Source: Fragum whitleyi (Eukaryota; Mollusca; Bivalvia; Cardiida; Cardiidae). Taken from it: a stretch of DNA of 64,000 nt. Below are positions 25,890 to 38,514 of this stretch, piece after piece; position 1 is the stretch's first letter; each line of letters starts with the position of its first letter. The notes beneath the pieces were generated by a model. It made no database searches. It was not told the DNA's origin and worked only from the letters and a program-made list of their open reading frames with translations. The stretch is taken from NCBI GenBank assembly GCA_948146395.1, contig OX411556.1:26236596-26300595 (forward strand), written 5' to 3'. A program made the translations under genes and the position numbers.

Positions 25890-27730
25890 AAATGCGACCT
25901 ATTTTTGATTTCTGCTGAGTTCAATATTTTTTCTTAAATGTTTATTTCACGGAATTCCCAGATAATCCTTTTTGCCAGATATTCAATAACTAAAAAAGCC
26001 TCTATATTTCGATTAAAATTCAGATAAGGTATAAAAAAACAGTTTCTTTTTGATGTTATGCAATTTTCCGTGCGCCAAATATGCAATCGATTTTTTTTAA
26101 ACCGCGACATCTTTGACGTCTCTTAAGCGTTAACAAACAAGGAATAAAAGTTGTTTAATCTTGCATCTTTCGCAATGATACGGGTTTTCACTGATTGCAA
26201 TCGTAAAATGTATTGCTTTCTCAACGCCATGAAGATTTATTATTGTAGAGGTCGAGTTTTTCGTTTTTACGGTATTTCCCCAAAATGACAGTAATTTTCT
26301 TAAGAAGAACAGGTGCAGTTATATGCATCGTGAAATTGACGCTTGTTTCGATCAAAATATTTCTAAATACATGTAATTCATTCAGCGCGGTAACTTCTCT
26401 TGACAGACAGAGAGCTCTCAGCATTAGGTCATTCAGATGTCGTACATGTAACAACAACTAATCTATTGAGCGGCATTCGAAGATTCTTAATCCAAATATC
26501 GCTTGTCGCTTGATAAATTATAATTGCAAGGCGCTGGTTTTATTGTTTTGATTCTTATCACATTTTCCATGAATGGGAACTAAAACGTAATGAGAAAGAA
26601 TTCCAATGATCAAAGTTAACCTTCAAACTGCAGCTGTATTTTCAAGTCTTGGTTTAATCATTAATCAATAACCAATAATAATCAAATCCTGAACCCGAAA
26701 TATAACTGCTTTGGCCAGTATATAGACCATGACCAGACTACACATATGTGCAATCTTGCCAAAGTCTATACCAACTAATTTTCTTTTTCAAAACAAGAAG
26801 AACTAAAAAAAATACTTATACGCAAAATAAAACATAACTCCTACCAATTAGTGCAAGCAGTACCTAAATCATTCTGTATCTTATGCAATTTATGTCAAGG
26901 CTTTCATTGAACATGACATGGATTAACGCACATTAGCAGATTCATCTGAAGAAGCATTAGGGAAAAGAAGAGACTGTTATTTCTTATCTAAACGGTAAAA
27001 ATATCGTCTTCAACATTTACTTTAGCATTTTTTCTTGTAAATAGTTAATCTGTTCTATTTTTTAAGTTGTTCTTAATGTAAAATGTTAATACAACTTCAG
27101 AAAATTAAAGAAAGTCTTTATTGTCCAAAATATTAAATTTTTACCTTGCTATTGGGCCTTTAGTGCCTTTACAAAATTTGATTATTCAAAACTTCTTCGA
27201 GAAGGATTGTTTGACATTCAAACTTCTTTCTTATGAAACTGTAATATTTGAGCAAAGTGTCGTTGCGCGTGGTGTAGGGTAACATGGCGTTATCGCTATT
27301 TAAAATTCGCCCTCCCTCATTTTTTTTCTTTTCGTTTTACATAGGCTTAACAGAAAGGGTGTAATTTCATTAAAGTTTGCATTTAGATTGAAACTTGCTG
27401 GACTTGGGTGGAAACTTTTTACATTCAACTTATATTTACATGTATGGTTTTCTTTTTCGTCTCGACCTTTAACCGTGCAACCTCACCAGAACCGTCCACC
27501 TTCAGTACTTTCAGTGCTTAGATTTGTACATTTGTAATTTTTCTGTTTGTTTTTAAGTACATACTTTCTCAAGTTAACGCTTTACAGTTTTACTGTTTTA
27601 CATATTCGACCAAATTAAATGAAAAAACACTATATGCAAAACTTATCAGAATATTACTTGCGTATAGATCACAACGTAATTGTCCTTGAATATACCATAA
27701 AAGGGGGATAGATAAATACATAAAAAATGA
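25890..27730. other. No gene seen
   Basis: Apart from an eroded piece of the CCCTT MITE family (about 26690..26810, with CACATATGTGCA), this stretch holds only AT-rich DNA and chance ORFs. Confidence 0.5.
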
Positions 27731-28521
27731 ATTATACGACGTCCGTTTGCTTACATCAGCAAACCGTCGTTTTTGTTACCAAAACCTCGTAATTCAAACT
27801 TTGATAAGCTGTAGTTTCAAGTTTTAGTAGCCCACTGACGAAATGTCAAATGTTTTCTTTTCAAATTGTATCTTATATCCCATCTTTTGATAAAACAAGA
27901 CAATTCATTTTATAAAAATTGCTCTTTATATTGCCTCTATTCGATTTACATAAATGACAGATGCCTATCTTTTTAGAAATCATATTGGTTTATGTCTGAT
28001 TATATAGTCCCCAAATATGACTTATCTATCATGTTATTGATGTTAACAATACTTATCTGATTGAGATCGTCCATTTTGTACATCTCTACGATTTGGTTAA
28101 AACATTTTTGTTTTGAATAAGTACCCGTTCACATTAGCCAACGATGTTATTAGTAGGGAAACCCGGACCCAATTTTGGTAATCTGGATTAAAGATTCATA
28201 GCTTTTATCATTCGACTCTCAAGCAGTAACTGTTGCTGTAAAATGCTAGTCGGTCATTACAAATGTAACGAACCGAGCGCATAGACAGACGTGGTCCATT
28301 TAGAGAAAACGATTCTCGACCCTAAATGGGTCGACTCTACCTTTAAACCGTTGCATTTATCTCCCCTCCGAAAAGACTCGTCCCGAGTCTTGGCCTGTGA
28401 GACACGTTGTAAAGTCAATTACGGTGTAGAGTTGTCATTAGCCCACCTCTGCTACCAATTGTAACGAGCCGAGCACATGGATAGACGGGATCCATTCAGG
28501 GAAAAGGATCCTCGACCCTAA

Positions 28522-28832
28522 TGTGTGTGTGTGTATTTCCGTTTATTTATCGTCGCTACTGTAGCACACGCCCATATGAGCGACGCCCCTAGAAGACGGT
28601 TAGTTGGTACGGGGGAAAGTGCAGGGATATATGATGAAACTACTGCTGAGATACGCCATGGTGCCTTAGCGTGCGCGGTGTAAAGCACTGTCTCACGGGA
28701 CTTCGATTTAACGTTCCATCCGAAAGACAATAAGATTGTTATTATGTTAGCCCTGGTTCGAACCCACGCAGTCGAACTTCAATTATTTTTCTAAGTTAGT
28801 CGCTCTACCAACTGAGCTAATGGGGCTGACAG
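28522..28832 (-). mobile_element. tRNA-derived SINE with 10-bp target duplication
   Basis: On the minus strand it begins GCCCCATTAGCTCAGTTGG, with intact pol III A box (TTAGCTCAGTTGGTAGAGC) and B box (GGGTTCGAACC) in a tRNA-Lys-like head (28749..28827). A body about 200 bp long and a (TGTGTG) end follow. TCGACCCTAA is duplicated at 28512..28521 and 28833..28842, direct proof of retrotransposition. The head and body resemble V-type SINEs described in molluscs (from memory; not checked). It landed inside another repeat (TGTAACGARCCGAG) whose direct copies lie at 28265 and 28462. Confidence 0.87.
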
Positions 28833-29055
28833 TCGACCCTAAATGGGTTGTCTCTGTCTGCATGTGTAATAATGAACCAAAAATCTTTGGGCTGGTCTGT
28901 AAATTGCATATTCAATATCACTTACCCCCTTTCAAGCGTTAGACAAACGATACGCCGGTGGCACGTGCGTCGGGGAAACGCTTTTAACACGGATTTATAA
29001 TTGCAATTCACAAGCGGGCAATATTTTTGCTGTTTAAAATGAAGAGAAAAACGTA

Positions 29056-29479
29056 CAGTTAACAACATTGTGAAATTGTCATTCATCTCGATCAAAACCA
29101 TTCTATATCATTCGCTCAGTGCTTCAATCATTCATTCCAAACACCAACTCAAAAAAACCCAAACTCACTGAGAAAGATGGAATCGACAACATCATTCAGA
29201 ACAAATAAAGCTAGGAAAAAATCGCGAATTCACTGACATAATTGAAATTGGAAGCGTCTAGTTGTTTTTTTGAAAAAAGAGGAAGCTATTTATAGAACAT
29301 GTATGCATCATTCTTTAAAGGTAGGAAATAAAAATCGCTAATTTTGTTCATCCTGAACAAAATTAGCGATATTGGATTACCTCTCTATAATTTCAACCAA
29401 AACTCGCTCTCCACACACTCATTCAAACCCATTCAAAAACCATTCCAAAATCTTGTCAATGTCACGATGTAGTTAACTG
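29056..29479. mobile_element. CAGT-ended MITE with TA target-site duplication (type copy)
   Basis: The element starts CAGTTAAC and ends GTTAACTG, with TA on each side. Just inside each end, GTGAAATTG and its complement are repeated. The centre holds a perfect 17-bp-arm hairpin (29334..29370: ATCGCTAATTTTGTTCA, loop TCC, complement). Unit B keeps the empty site: AAAACG-TA-ACTATGC at 41652..41665. Filled and empty sites differ by the element plus one TA. CAGT ends and a TA target are typical of Tc1/mariner-type elements. There is no transposase ORF, so it is non-autonomous. At least six near-full copies occur in the window. Confidence 0.85.
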
Positions 29480-30144
29480 TAACTATGCATAATACCCAAT
29501 TCAAACAAACGAAAGTATCCAATTTACTAAATTCAATTTTAAAACAATCTCAAAATCATTCATCTTGCAAAATCCAACGTTGTTCCCAACTTTATGAATA
29601 ATAAATCGTGTAAATTTCAGAATCGAAAACAAAAAAATAATAAATAAAAAAGTTAAACTAAATGAGTATAGAAAAGAAACAAATGTGTTTCGAACAATAA
29701 GGAAATTACATTTGTTTCAATTGCGCAGATTCCCGATTTGTAATTACCAGCGTGAAGTCATTATTACGATTACATTAATTTGTTTTATGCTTCTCATCCA
29801 ATGTTCCCACGATTAAGCCTTAACATAGTTACATAAATGAACCCTCTTTCTTACAGAGTACCAATTATTTCGCTTTATTAAATTTTTAGGATATTTGTGG
29901 TATTTCTAAAAAAAGGCGTTATTTCCCCTTTTTATTCAAAGATGAATACTTTTAAAAAATCTCAAAGTGTTAATCAAGATTCGTGCATACTGATTGGATG
30001 AAAAATTTGTAGCTACATGAATTTTGTAAGCTTCCACGGAAAGTAGTCCAATTAAAAACTTATATTTTATTCATTATGATTTATGTTAACGTTTCATGCC
30101 TCCATAAAACAAAAAAATACTCTTCTCATCTCTTTACAATATAT

Positions 30145-30565
30145 TGAGGATATTGAGTGAGTGGTATGGAATACCGAATATATCAAACGAGTCATCTATA
30201 AACAGATAAAAAACGAGGCTGCGCCGAGTTTTATCTGTTTTAGATGACATGTTTGAAAAATTCTGCATTTTATGAGCACAAATTATATATTCTATTCATA
30301 ATATGACCCAAATTTTTGCGAAAAATCGTCAAATTCTTGAAATTCAACATTTCAATTTTCCACGAAACGTATAACGCCGTTTAAAACTGACGTCACAATA
30401 TTTACATTTTGACGTCATTTTCTTGGTTACAAAAAAGCGTTGCAATTCGCCCTGGGCTCATTTGCATAGTTATTCCACTAGTGTAATAACACCAGTGTAT
30501 TATCAAAAATATTCAACGGGGCTATTTTACTCCCGCGACGTAGGTCATGTTATAAAAAGAATTAC
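30145..30565. repeat. Second CRE-bearing foldback family (unit A)
   Basis: A hairpin (30191..30246, arms ATAAACAGATAAAA) is followed by TGACGTCA at 30388 and 30410, an octamer motif ATTTGCAT at 30460, and a small hairpin (TAATACACTGG / CCAGTGTATTA type) near 30481..30503. The layout parallels the 400-bp family, but the sequence differs. Confidence 0.65.
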
Positions 30566-30955
30566 TGTATTACTAGTAAATAAGCGATTCCAGCTTTAGT
30601 TTAAAAATTCCAGTCTTGAAAAATTAAGAACACGAGTTCTAGGAAAGATAATTACTGAGTAAAAGTTGTCAATGTTCAATTTACTAAAAGCTTTAAGATT
30701 GTTAATGCATAAAAAAGACGATAGAAGTACACACGTAATAAATGAGGTAATAAAATGTCAAAATAGACGGAATAATGAAATGGAAATCGCTTTTTTATTG
30801 TATTTTCAAACTTGTTCGTTTAGTTTATCAATGTTATAAAATTGAAAACAAATATGAATGTTGACACAAACGAGATTACCAGGGATATTTTTTTCTATTT
30901 TCATAACTAGTCTACGGAAGTGTATATGTACACACAAAAAATTTTCATGACTTAA

Positions 30956-31193
30956 CCCTTGTCATGCTGAACCCGGAATATTACTTCTTTGGCAGGAGCT
31001 ATAAACCAACATCCGCCTGCACATATGTGCAGTCTGATGTTAGTCTACACCACCTGTTTCTCATTTTCAAACCAGAATTGTCGAGAGATTTAGTTTTTCA
31101 AATAAAAGTTGACCTACAGTTGGCACTTTCGGTGTTTTTTGCCCTTTGATTGTGATGCATTTTTTAGTAAAAATTTATTTAGCATGACAAAGG
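30956..31193. mobile_element. 238-bp piggyBac-like MITE, TIR CCCTTGTCATGCT (unit A only)
   Basis: TTAA (30952..30955), then CCCTTGTCATGCTGAACC. The right end reads AGCATGACAAAGG, then TTAC. Unit B shows the empty site, ATGACTTTACACC near 43190. A CCC start after TTAA is the classical piggyBac pattern. The internal CACATATGTGCAG hairpin recurs at about 26742, 39475 and 49818, so related, partly eroded copies exist there. Confidence 0.75.
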
Positions 31194-31452
31194 TTACCAT
31201 AAAAAATGGTGGCAAAGCACCTACAACCACGTTCGGTGTAAACTAACACCTTAAATTCGGGGAGGGGGGTCCTACACGGAACACCAAACAAAGTCTTAGG
31301 TAGCCGCTGAAACAAATTTAAACTTTCCAAAAAGGGAACCGCTGACGTGTAAGCATCATCGATGTTTATATGACTTCTGAACATTTTGGGGTATCAGGGT
31401 AGCAGCAATGAAACGACAATCCGTGAATCCGACAACTCGAGCTTATAAAAAA

Positions 31453-31758
31453 TGTGTGTATTTCCGTTTATTTATCGTCGCTATCGTAGCACATGCCCTT
31501 ATGAAGAAGACGGTTAGTTGTTACGGGGCATAGTGCAAGGATAGGCCTACATGACGAAACTACTGCTGGGATCCACCATGGTTCTTTTTTTGTGCTCGGT
31601 GCAAAGCACCGTCTCACAGGGCCTCGGTTTAACGTCTTATACGAAAGACAATTAGTTTTTTGTTAATGTGCCAGCCCGGGAATTGAACCCACGCTGTCGA
31701 ACTTCCATGTTTTTGAAGTCCGGTGCTCTACTAACTGAGCTAATCGGGCTGATATATA
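31453..31758 (-). mobile_element. tRNA-derived SINE, second copy
   Basis: Same family as 28522..28832: head AGCCCGATTAGCTCAGTTAG, B box GGGTTCAATTCC (mutated) and body with ACGGTGCTTTGCACCG. It is flanked by TATAAAAAA at 31444..31452 and 31759..31767. Unit B shows no copy up to the gap. Confidence 0.83.
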
Positions 31759-31944
31759 TATAAAAAAAATGGACGATATCAGCAATTTTATATTAACACC
31801 CCCCCTTTAATCTTATAAAAAAACTAGCTCCTCCCACTTATTCAATTTCAATCCGAAACCATTCCAAAAATCATTCTCCTGATAAATTTCATCATCATCT
31901 GCATATCTTGTAGGCATCTAGTAGATGAAAAATATATAATTTGG

Positions 31945-32110
31945 ACCCGTCACGTGAAAAGGACATTATTGGAGGTGCGAAAAGTGTCGACCCTGTTCAG
32001 ACTGCGCGATCTGAGCAGACTGACCAGGGTCGACACTTTTCGAAAAAAAAAAACCCAACTAATTTTCAGAATCTACAATTAATATTCTACCATTCTATGT
32101 GATCATCTTT
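31945..32110. mobile_element. GTGACCC MITE, truncated copy with strong core hairpin
   Basis: Begins GACCCGTCACGTGAAAAGG. The palindrome at about 31977..32042 pairs CGAAAAGTGTCGACCCTG with its complement around GCGCGATC. The right terminal repeat is missing. Terminal scraps of the same family also occur at about 32606..32650 and 43895..43940. Confidence 0.65.
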
Positions 32111-32127
32111 GAAACACGCCTTCTAGG

Positions 32128-32559
32128 TACAGTAAACAACATTGTAAAATTGACAAGATGAATGATTTTGGATTGAAATTTAGTGAGAGTATTGAGCGAC
32201 TTTTCAGTGAATTTAATGAGAGGTAAACCTATATCGCAAATTTTGTTCAGGAAAAACAAAATTAGCGATATTCATTACCTCCCTTTAATAAAATACGCAT
32301 ACAAATTCTATAAATAGCTTCCAATTTCTTCAAGAACCTATCAGAGGTGTACGATTTCAATTACGTCAATGAAATCGCGATCGTATTCCTATTTATTATT
32401 ATTTTCAATGCAGTTGTTCATTATATCTTTTTTAGTAATTTTGGACCGGTTTTGATCGATTTCAGTGAGTGTTTGGAATGAGTGAATGGAGCGCTGAGTG
32501 AGTGATTTAGAATGGTTTTGATTGAGATGAATGTCAATTTAACGATGTAACTAACTGTA
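32128..32559. mobile_element. CAGT/TA MITE copy (inverted)
   Basis: Starts TACAGTAAACAACATTG and ends TAACTAACTGTA. Internal order is reversed relative to 29056..29479, with the hairpin near 32230..32270 carrying an imperfect loop. The same copy is present in unit B, so it inserted before the duplication. Confidence 0.8.
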
Positions 32560-33339
32560 ACATATGCTGTATCCAATACTTATCTAAATAAAAAGTAAAA
32601 TTTATTTTACGGAATCTCTAGATAGTCCCCTTTTGCGAGACGGGTCACATATTTAATTTACGGAGATTCAAGACGGCCTCCGTCAGCGTGATAGACCACA
32701 TCCTACGTTTAATAGATTTAAAGTTCAAAACTGAAATTCAATTCCAAAAAAACAGACTTTTGATAAATATCAAATATGAAACATGCTCCATTTCTCTGAA
32801 GTTAATATTGTTGGCCATAACGCACATAATTATTTTTTTGTAAAGGAATATTCAATTTACCAGACAATCTATTAAACCTTTGCATGGAAACATGAAACAT
32901 TCAATTTCCATGGAGACATTTAACATGATTTTTCAATTGGCGTTTTATTTTCTGGTACAAGATTACTTGTTCTCATCAGAAGCCTTCCTCTCAGGGGAGA
33001 ATAGATTGAAAGGTTACCGCTCGAATCTTGTGTATTAAAACAAACATCAACAGCTTGTTTATTTGTCAGAGTAAACAACATCGTGAAAATGAACCAAATC
33101 CCACTATAAACATCATAAATCGCTCTGCCAGCGCTATAATGCATTGTAGCACTCCTCCCATTCGATCAAAGATCTCAAAATTGTTCCAAATATTCGTACA
33201 CTTTATTTGCTGTTTTAAATTTTGGACTCTGATTTGTCCAGAAGAAACTTATCTTTCTTGTGAATTGGTTGGTTAATTTCATCATATCAAAGTATTAGAA
33301 AATTGTCCACTTCCTTTGTATCCTATTACACCCGTTTAG

Positions 33340-34615
33340 GGGAACTGCGGACAGATAACTTGGTCGAATGTTCTGCTTTCTTAGAATCGCACAATAATTG
33401 CTGACATTTATCTTTGGAGTGTGCGCATTGGCTGACAAGCAATAAAAAGTGAATCAAATTTCGTTATTTAACGTCTTGACGTCATTTAGGGGCCAACCCC
33501 TTTTCGACCCTCAAAAATAAATTTTGCAAATATTTTCTAAATTAATGGGACGATTTTTAAGAAAGCCGTTTCATTTAGAAAAGTCAAGAACTCCCGAGTA
33601 AGATGTTTCTTTTTTTTGTACATATTCAAACGGAATAAACGACTCAAACGCTATCTATTACGTGATTTTTAAGATATCACGTTTTTTTTGTTGTTGTTGT
33701 TGGTTTTTTTTTTTCATTCCATTTTTGTGAGTAAAAAAAATTTCTCAAAACTTTGCCAGGTGACCCATGTTGATTTTTGTTATATTATAGCAAAACAAAT
33801 TTTCTTCACATTTGTCAAAAAAAATATGTGTCTTCGGGTTAGATTTTTTCGTTAAATTCGATTTTGTGAAGTTGTATCAACATTTTTCGTCGTCTTCGAC
33901 GTCCCACTAAAAACATCGTTTCCATGCTTATTTGGCGCCAATCTTCATTCAATAAGGTATTCTAAAACAATCTAAACTGGGCTTTTTGGTGGAATATAGA
34001 TTTCAGAAGTATTAAATCTGAAAGCGATTGTAAGAAAAGTAAAAATCAGTAATTTTTTTCCGTTTAAAAGACAGCTTCTGTGAACATTTGACGCGGCGAT
34101 TAAGTATGCCTTGGTTTTCGATATCTTCGCGGAATCGCATTTTACAAAAAACTTACCCGAACACGTATGATATTTACTTTGGTAATCTTCAGCGGAATGG
34201 GTTGGCTGCAACATATCTAAATTTTAGCATAGTACACCGGATAAATTTTCAAGGAAAAAGTTTTTATTCATAGTAACTGCATTCGATCAAGGCATACACA
34301 TTTAATGCGTTATACCTAAGTGCATTTCTTGCACATATTTAATTAAATCTGAACCCAAGATGTCTTTTTACGAAGCATTTTCGGGATAGAAATCGGTTAT
34401 TTATTTCCGAAAAAATTGACAATTACTCAAAATGGTCCTTATAAAAGGGGACCGACCCCTTAATGACGTCACGACGTAAACTCTAAGTATAAACTCTATT
34501 AAATTCCTTTTATGACCGATATATGAAAACGGATATTTTGAAGTTCAATCTTATAGCATTAGATAATATTTGCAGACATTTTGAAATTTGGACCTACAAT
34601 GTGTCCGCAGTTACC
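33340..34615. mobile_element. 1.3-kb TTAA element (copy 2, unit A)
   Basis: Left flank TTAG then GGGAACTGCGGACA; right end TGTCCGCAGTTACC then TTAA (34616..34619). It has the same inverted-repeat layout and two TGACGTCA sites as copy 1. Present at the same place in unit B, so it predates the duplication. Confidence 0.8.
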
Positions 34616-34996
34616 TTAATACCTCTCTATTCCAAAACAATCCCAAAATTATTTAACTTGTCAAAAATATGTTGTTCTTAACCGTATCGCTTGTTTTTAA
34701 CATAAAAGTGCTGTAAGCACTGTAATTGTGTGGCACTGAATGACTGAACCGCTTATCAGCGTATTTTTCTGCTATTGTGTCGCTACGGTAATATGTGACG
34801 CTTAAAAACCAATACCAGACTATAAAATCATGAAAATATTAAATTTTGGTCGATTGTATTGAAATGCTGTTCATTTTGAACAATTTCTGAGCGATTTTGA
34901 GTGATTGCAGTGTCTTAAATGATTTGATGAAGCGGCGATTGGGTGATTTTGATTGATTTTGATCGAGACCAGTGTTCGTTGCACGATTTGATTTAA

Positions 34997-35963
34997 GGTT
35001 CATGTAAAGTGTTTGGGACCAAATTTTAAGGGCACTTCAATTGCCAAGAAAAAGCAGTATGTCCAAGTATATTATATACCACAATGAAGCTATTTATGAG
35101 CACAAGCAGTTGAGCAACAAAAGACTGTCATAGCTATAGCGGTATAACCAAAACATTGTGGAAAAGGGTCATTTTGTAGAGAACAAGCAACTGCATGACT
35201 GTTGTAAGAAAATGGCTCATATTTTAACAGAGTACAGTCTAAAGTAATATCCAGGTAGTGCTACAACCGTTGGTATAAAATTCGGGCCCAAAACGTAGTT
35301 ATGCAAGCAATTAATTTTGACTTATTTTATAAACATATATGTCATATATGTCATTCTAATTTTGTAAATGTGTAGTTCTGTGTATGGTATGGTGTGTTAT
35401 CACAACATAAATGGACATAAATAGTTTATATACCTGTAAGGTTGTTTAGCAATATATCATTTTCTATTTCACAGAATGATGAATATATAGTAATTTATTA
35501 CAGATCATTGAATTAAAAAACTATAATTTTAAATAAATCGCAGAAAATAATTCACAATATTATGGTACGATGTTGCACCATACCTAACATCTAATTTGAA
35601 AACAGACCAAACCGGTTTGACATGTATGTTGACAAAATAAATGGAAATTGATGGTTTCAAAAGAGCCTTTTGAGACTGAGTTTTATATCAACATTTGTAG
35701 TACTACCTGGATAGTACTTTAGACTGTACTTTGTTAAAATATGGGGCAGTTTTATCCAACCGTCGTGCAGTTCCTTGTTCTGAACAAAATTACCCTTTTC
35801 CACAATGTTTTGGCTATACCGCTATAGCTATGGCGGTCTTATATTGCTTAACTGCTTGTGCCCATGAATACCTTCAATTTGATATATGATATACCTGGAC
35901 ATACTGCTTTTTCTCGGCTAATGAAGGCCCTTAAAATTGGGTCTCAAACTCTTTACATGAACC
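34997..35963. mobile_element. 967-bp foldback element inserted at TTAA (unit A only)
   Basis: TTAA (34993..34996), then GGTTCATGTAAAG; the right end is CTTTACATGAACC, then TTAA (35964..35967). The outer 260-280 bp on each side are inverted copies, sharing for example TATAGCGGTATA and its complement. Unit B has the empty site (GTTTTGATTAACTGTTCAAAT near 47073). The middle (about 35280..35690) is AT-rich and has no ORF. Confidence 0.87.
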
Positions 35964-36440
35964 TTAATGTTCAAATAGAATATTTTTTTCTGTCAATTTC
36001 TTTTTTTTCTTGTTCACGTACGTTGTAATTTAACATTCAATGTCACCATTCTTCGTTATTTACTTCAGCAAAATGAACAATTTGTTTATCTTACGGCTGA
36101 ACCTAGTGCGTTGATTTCACGCTTCCGGTTGTCCGGAGTCTAATGTCCATGGCGTCTTGAGTGAACACATGTTTTCGAAAAACGGCGGCGGCTAAGATAG
36201 AAAGTGTGGTTTTTTTCACTGGAATATACTTTTTCTATATACTGGGATAGACAATATCTGCTTTCGTCTAATTACACAGACCAATCTATTTTATAGCCAT
36301 TTAATTCTGCTTCAAAGAGAAACAGGGAATGACCTATTTATAGTTTCTGTAAACAGAAACAACTTGTTTGTTTATCTTTTCGGTTTCCATCGTAAACGTT
36401 TTTCTCCGAAACAAACAAGCACAAATTTAAAGCAAAATAT

Positions 36441-36754
36441 ATAATACGTACTTAGTGTTTTGTATGAGAAAAAATATCTAAAGAGGTTGGGAGAATTGAT
36501 CATTGTCCAGGCTCTGCCGAGACAATTATCAATTCTCACAACCGAGTTAGATATTTTTCCATACAATACACTAAGTACGTATTATATTTATCTTATAACC
36601 TCTATTTGCCTTGTTTTCGTAAATCTTTCCAACAGAAATGAAAGTTTGTAAAGATAACCGCATTATATCATTGATCTAAAATTAACTATATGATATCATA
36701 AAAAATATCATATGGGATGTTATCACACGGACATTTGTATAGTTATAAGATAAA
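36441..36754. repeat. About 315-bp palindromic repeat, copy 2 (unit A)
   Basis: Same arrangement as 3355..3672, with the left hairpin at 36475..36560. Shared with unit B. Confidence 0.82.
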
Positions 36755-37640
36755 ATTGGTTTTAGAATTCAGTTTTTCTTATACATTTTCACACAACTCT
36801 ATCTTCAGATGATCGAATTAGAGGTCAACAGTTAACTCAAAACTTCGCTTGCTACATCACTTAGATATACAAGTGTTATAGGTTCTACGGAGTACTTTCT
36901 TTGCTCAGAAAAATTTCTTGTGAGACAGGATTCAATCCCCGGACCTTCCGATCGAAAAGCAAATGGCCAAAAACGCCAGTCAATGAGCTTATGGAAATCA
37001 TTACAATGTATGTAATGAAACCGATATATTGTCATTCTTGTAGTTGTTTTGGGCTTCACTCGTATCAGAACATTCTTCTGTGAAGATGATCCATTCGTGG
37101 TCGGATAAAATCAACAAAGATTGGTTGAATGAATAGTGACTAAACGAATAATACTACTAGTATATCTCTAGATCGAAGCAATTTAAAATGGTGAGACACG
37201 AAGAAAATTCTTTGAGATTTCATCAAGTCGCAAATATTAAATCAATATTAACACTTTCATACTCTCATTCATTTATAAGTAAAGATATACAGTTCATTTT
37301 GAAAATGTTCGCGCTGTATCGTCTTTCCCTTTGATATTTATCAACCCTCTTTTTACAATCTATCTGTGGTAATTCTTAAATTCAAATAATTGTATATTAG
37401 GAGCTTTTCCGCGAACATGCATTTCAGCTGTGATACAGCGTTCTTAGAGCAAAAACGTGAAATTTGATTTTCCAATCTGTCTCAATAAATTTGTTATTGG
37501 TTATCAGTCAAGCCCCGGTAATTAAATGGAATTTGATTGTCTTTACCTCATGCAAGTTTTAATCGAGTCAAGTGTTCTCGGATACTACAGAAAAAGTTCC
37601 AATTCGAAATAAAAAAGACGTATTGTAATGGAAATCTGAT

Positions 37641-37696
37641 ATTTTTGGACTTACAAAATACCTCATGCTTTTTGGACTTACAAAATACCTCATGAT
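37641..37696. repeat. 28-bp tandem duplication private to unit A
   Basis: TTTTTGGACTTACAAAATAC plus CTCATG occurs twice in direct contact. Unit B has a single copy at about 48756..48783. Confidence 0.85.
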
Positions 37697-37974
37697 TTTC
37701 TTTAATTTTGATATACCCAGTCTTCTTAAAACAAAAAAAAAAAACACCATTCAGAGGCGACAAGATTTTTTTCATTTGTTCGTTGTTGTTTTTTCCGAAA
37801 GACATTTTCTTGTTTTTTTATGAGTAGCGCTTAAACAATCGCTTCAAATGAAAATGTAGTTATAAGTTTTCATCACTCCACATAATTAAAATTGCTGAAA
37901 AATTGCCCACAGACATTTTTAAAGACGATTAGAAGTTATTCTAGTTTTGATAAAATAAATAGTTCCTTTGATGA

Positions 37975-38145
37975 GGTTAGAATGCGTATGCCTAAAACAG
38001 TGTTAGTATAATTTACTAAACTAACGCTGTTTTCATTTTTATCAGAGGTACAGCTTCTCAACGAAACTCTATGTTGTGTTACTCATTTGAATCGTCTCCA
38101 CAAGACGATTCAAATGAGTACAACATCATACGGTTTGTGCTATAA
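37975..38145. repeat. Double-hairpin insertion present only in unit A
   Basis: Unit B reads straight through (TTTGACTATTGAAATAC at 49080). Unit A instead has two adjacent hairpins: AAAACAGTGTTAG with its complement, and GTTACTCATTTGAATCGTCT with its complement (38078..38125). Confidence 0.75.
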
Positions 38146-38270
38146 TTATTGAAATACTTTGAACTGAAATCCAAAATACCACATCTATTTGTACCCTAAA
38201 GAAGGAAAGCAGCGTTAGCCTAGTGAGGAAAGATATTTTATTGTGCTATTTTGGCCGTGTTGAATTATAT

Positions 38271-38514
38271 GTGACCCGTCACGCGAAAAGGGACCATCTG
38301 GTGATTCTTTAAGATAAATATTTGCAGAAAGAGATTTGGTCCAACATAGGTTAACCAGAGGTCGCAGTTCTAAAATTCTTTCACAGTAAGGTGGATCGAT
38401 CATTTTAGATTCAGAAAATAAGCAAAGTGCGAAATGTTTCGATTCTAGTCAATCTATGCAATCCGCGCAGTTTGACTGGGTTCGACACAACCCAAATGTC
38501 ATTTTTCGCGCCAC
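38271..38514. mobile_element. GTGACCC MITE, copy 4 (unit A only)
   Basis: Starts GTGACCCGTCACGCG and ends TTTTTCGCGCCAC, flanked by ATAT on both sides. Unit B has the single ATAT at 49178..49181 (GATTTATATAGTAAATTG). This gives a clean 4-bp target duplication, though the TA within it cannot be excluded from this site alone. Confidence 0.85.
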
